DNA of 5,619 bases from an uncultured Lachnospiraceae bacterium. Its GTDB lineage: Bacteria > Bacillota > Clostridia > Lachnospirales > Lachnospiraceae. The stretch's first letter is position 1. The number at the start of each line of letters is the position of its first letter. Of this stretch, positions 5,555 through 5,619 are shown piece by piece. The stretch is taken from assembly GCA_902766655.1 (NCBI GenBank), contig CACXEL010000112.1, positions 1-5,619 on the forward strand, written 5' to 3'. The notes below the pieces were generated by a model. It was given only the letters and a program-made list of their open reading frames with translations. It was not told the origin of the DNA and did no database searches. The position numbers and the translations under genes are program-made.

Positions 5555-5619
5555 ATGGAATACCAGGATATAAACGCAAGGACCATTGACAGATGGATCG
5601 AGGAAGGCTGGGAATGGGG
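5555..5619 (+). CDS. Start of a probable class I SAM-dependent methyltransferase (cut by window end)
   Basis: ATG 5555 is preceded by AGGAGG (5541-5546) at 8 nt, located inside the last codons of the upstream gene. Only about 21 codons are visible. The visible N-terminus, with NARTIDRWIEEGWEWG at residues 7-22 (the last Gly codon is cut by the window edge), closely resembles the opening of a clostridial methyltransferase family as I remember it (pattern T-D-x-W-EEGWEWG). No SAM-binding motif is in view, so the function call is from recall of the N-terminal pattern. That this is a real gene is well supported by its ribosome site and its 3-nt gap to the HAD gene. Confidence 0.65.
   Translation, partial: MEYQDINARTIDRWIEEGWEW

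Overview
The window looks like an ordinary chromosomal stretch from a moderately GC-rich anaerobic Firmicute. Lachnospiraceae or a related Clostridia family is my best inference. The reasons are strong AGGAGG-type ribosome binding sites at about 8 nt spacing, short gene-to-gene gaps, and the protein types present: a NptA-like Na/Pi cotransporter with a PhoU tail, an RsbW/SpoIIAA-type regulatory fusion, a TrpH-like PHP protein, an NT5C-type HAD nucleotidase and a clostridial-style methyltransferase start. All genes lie on the + strand. I saw no mobile element, tRNA, rRNA or CRISPR array.

Layout. Positions 1-225 are the C-terminal end of a glutathione peroxidase, closed by a strong intrinsic terminator (260-285). 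A gene-free gap of about 280 nt follows. It holds a second large imperfect hairpin with a T-tail (305-361), two overlapping inverted repeats (365-425), and a plausible sigma-70-type promoter (414-442). Next is a 534-residue Na/phosphate cotransporter-family protein with a C-terminal PhoU-like domain (510-2114). A 244-nt gap without a clear terminator leads to a 517-residue three-domain protein (2359-3912): STAS domain, phosphotransferase/kinase-like domain, RsbW-type ATPase domain. A PHP-family metal-dependent phosphoesterase (3930-4808) follows 17 nt later and is probably co-transcribed. A terminator-like hairpin (4852-4887) separates this pair from a 5'(3')-deoxyribonucleotidase-like HAD phosphatase (5003-5551). 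The start of a probable SAM-dependent methyltransferase (5555-5619, cut by the window end) comes only 3 nt after that.

How they may work together. The window appears to hold at least four transcription units: the glutathione peroxidase end, the transporter, the fusion plus PHP pair, and the HAD plus methyltransferase pair. The item most worth attention is the fusion protein. It puts an anti-sigma-antagonist domain with a conserved phosphoacceptor Ser, a kinase-fold domain with intact catalytic residues, and an anti-sigma-type ATPase domain in one chain, with no sigma factor in view. The other genes look like housekeeping metabolism and transport.
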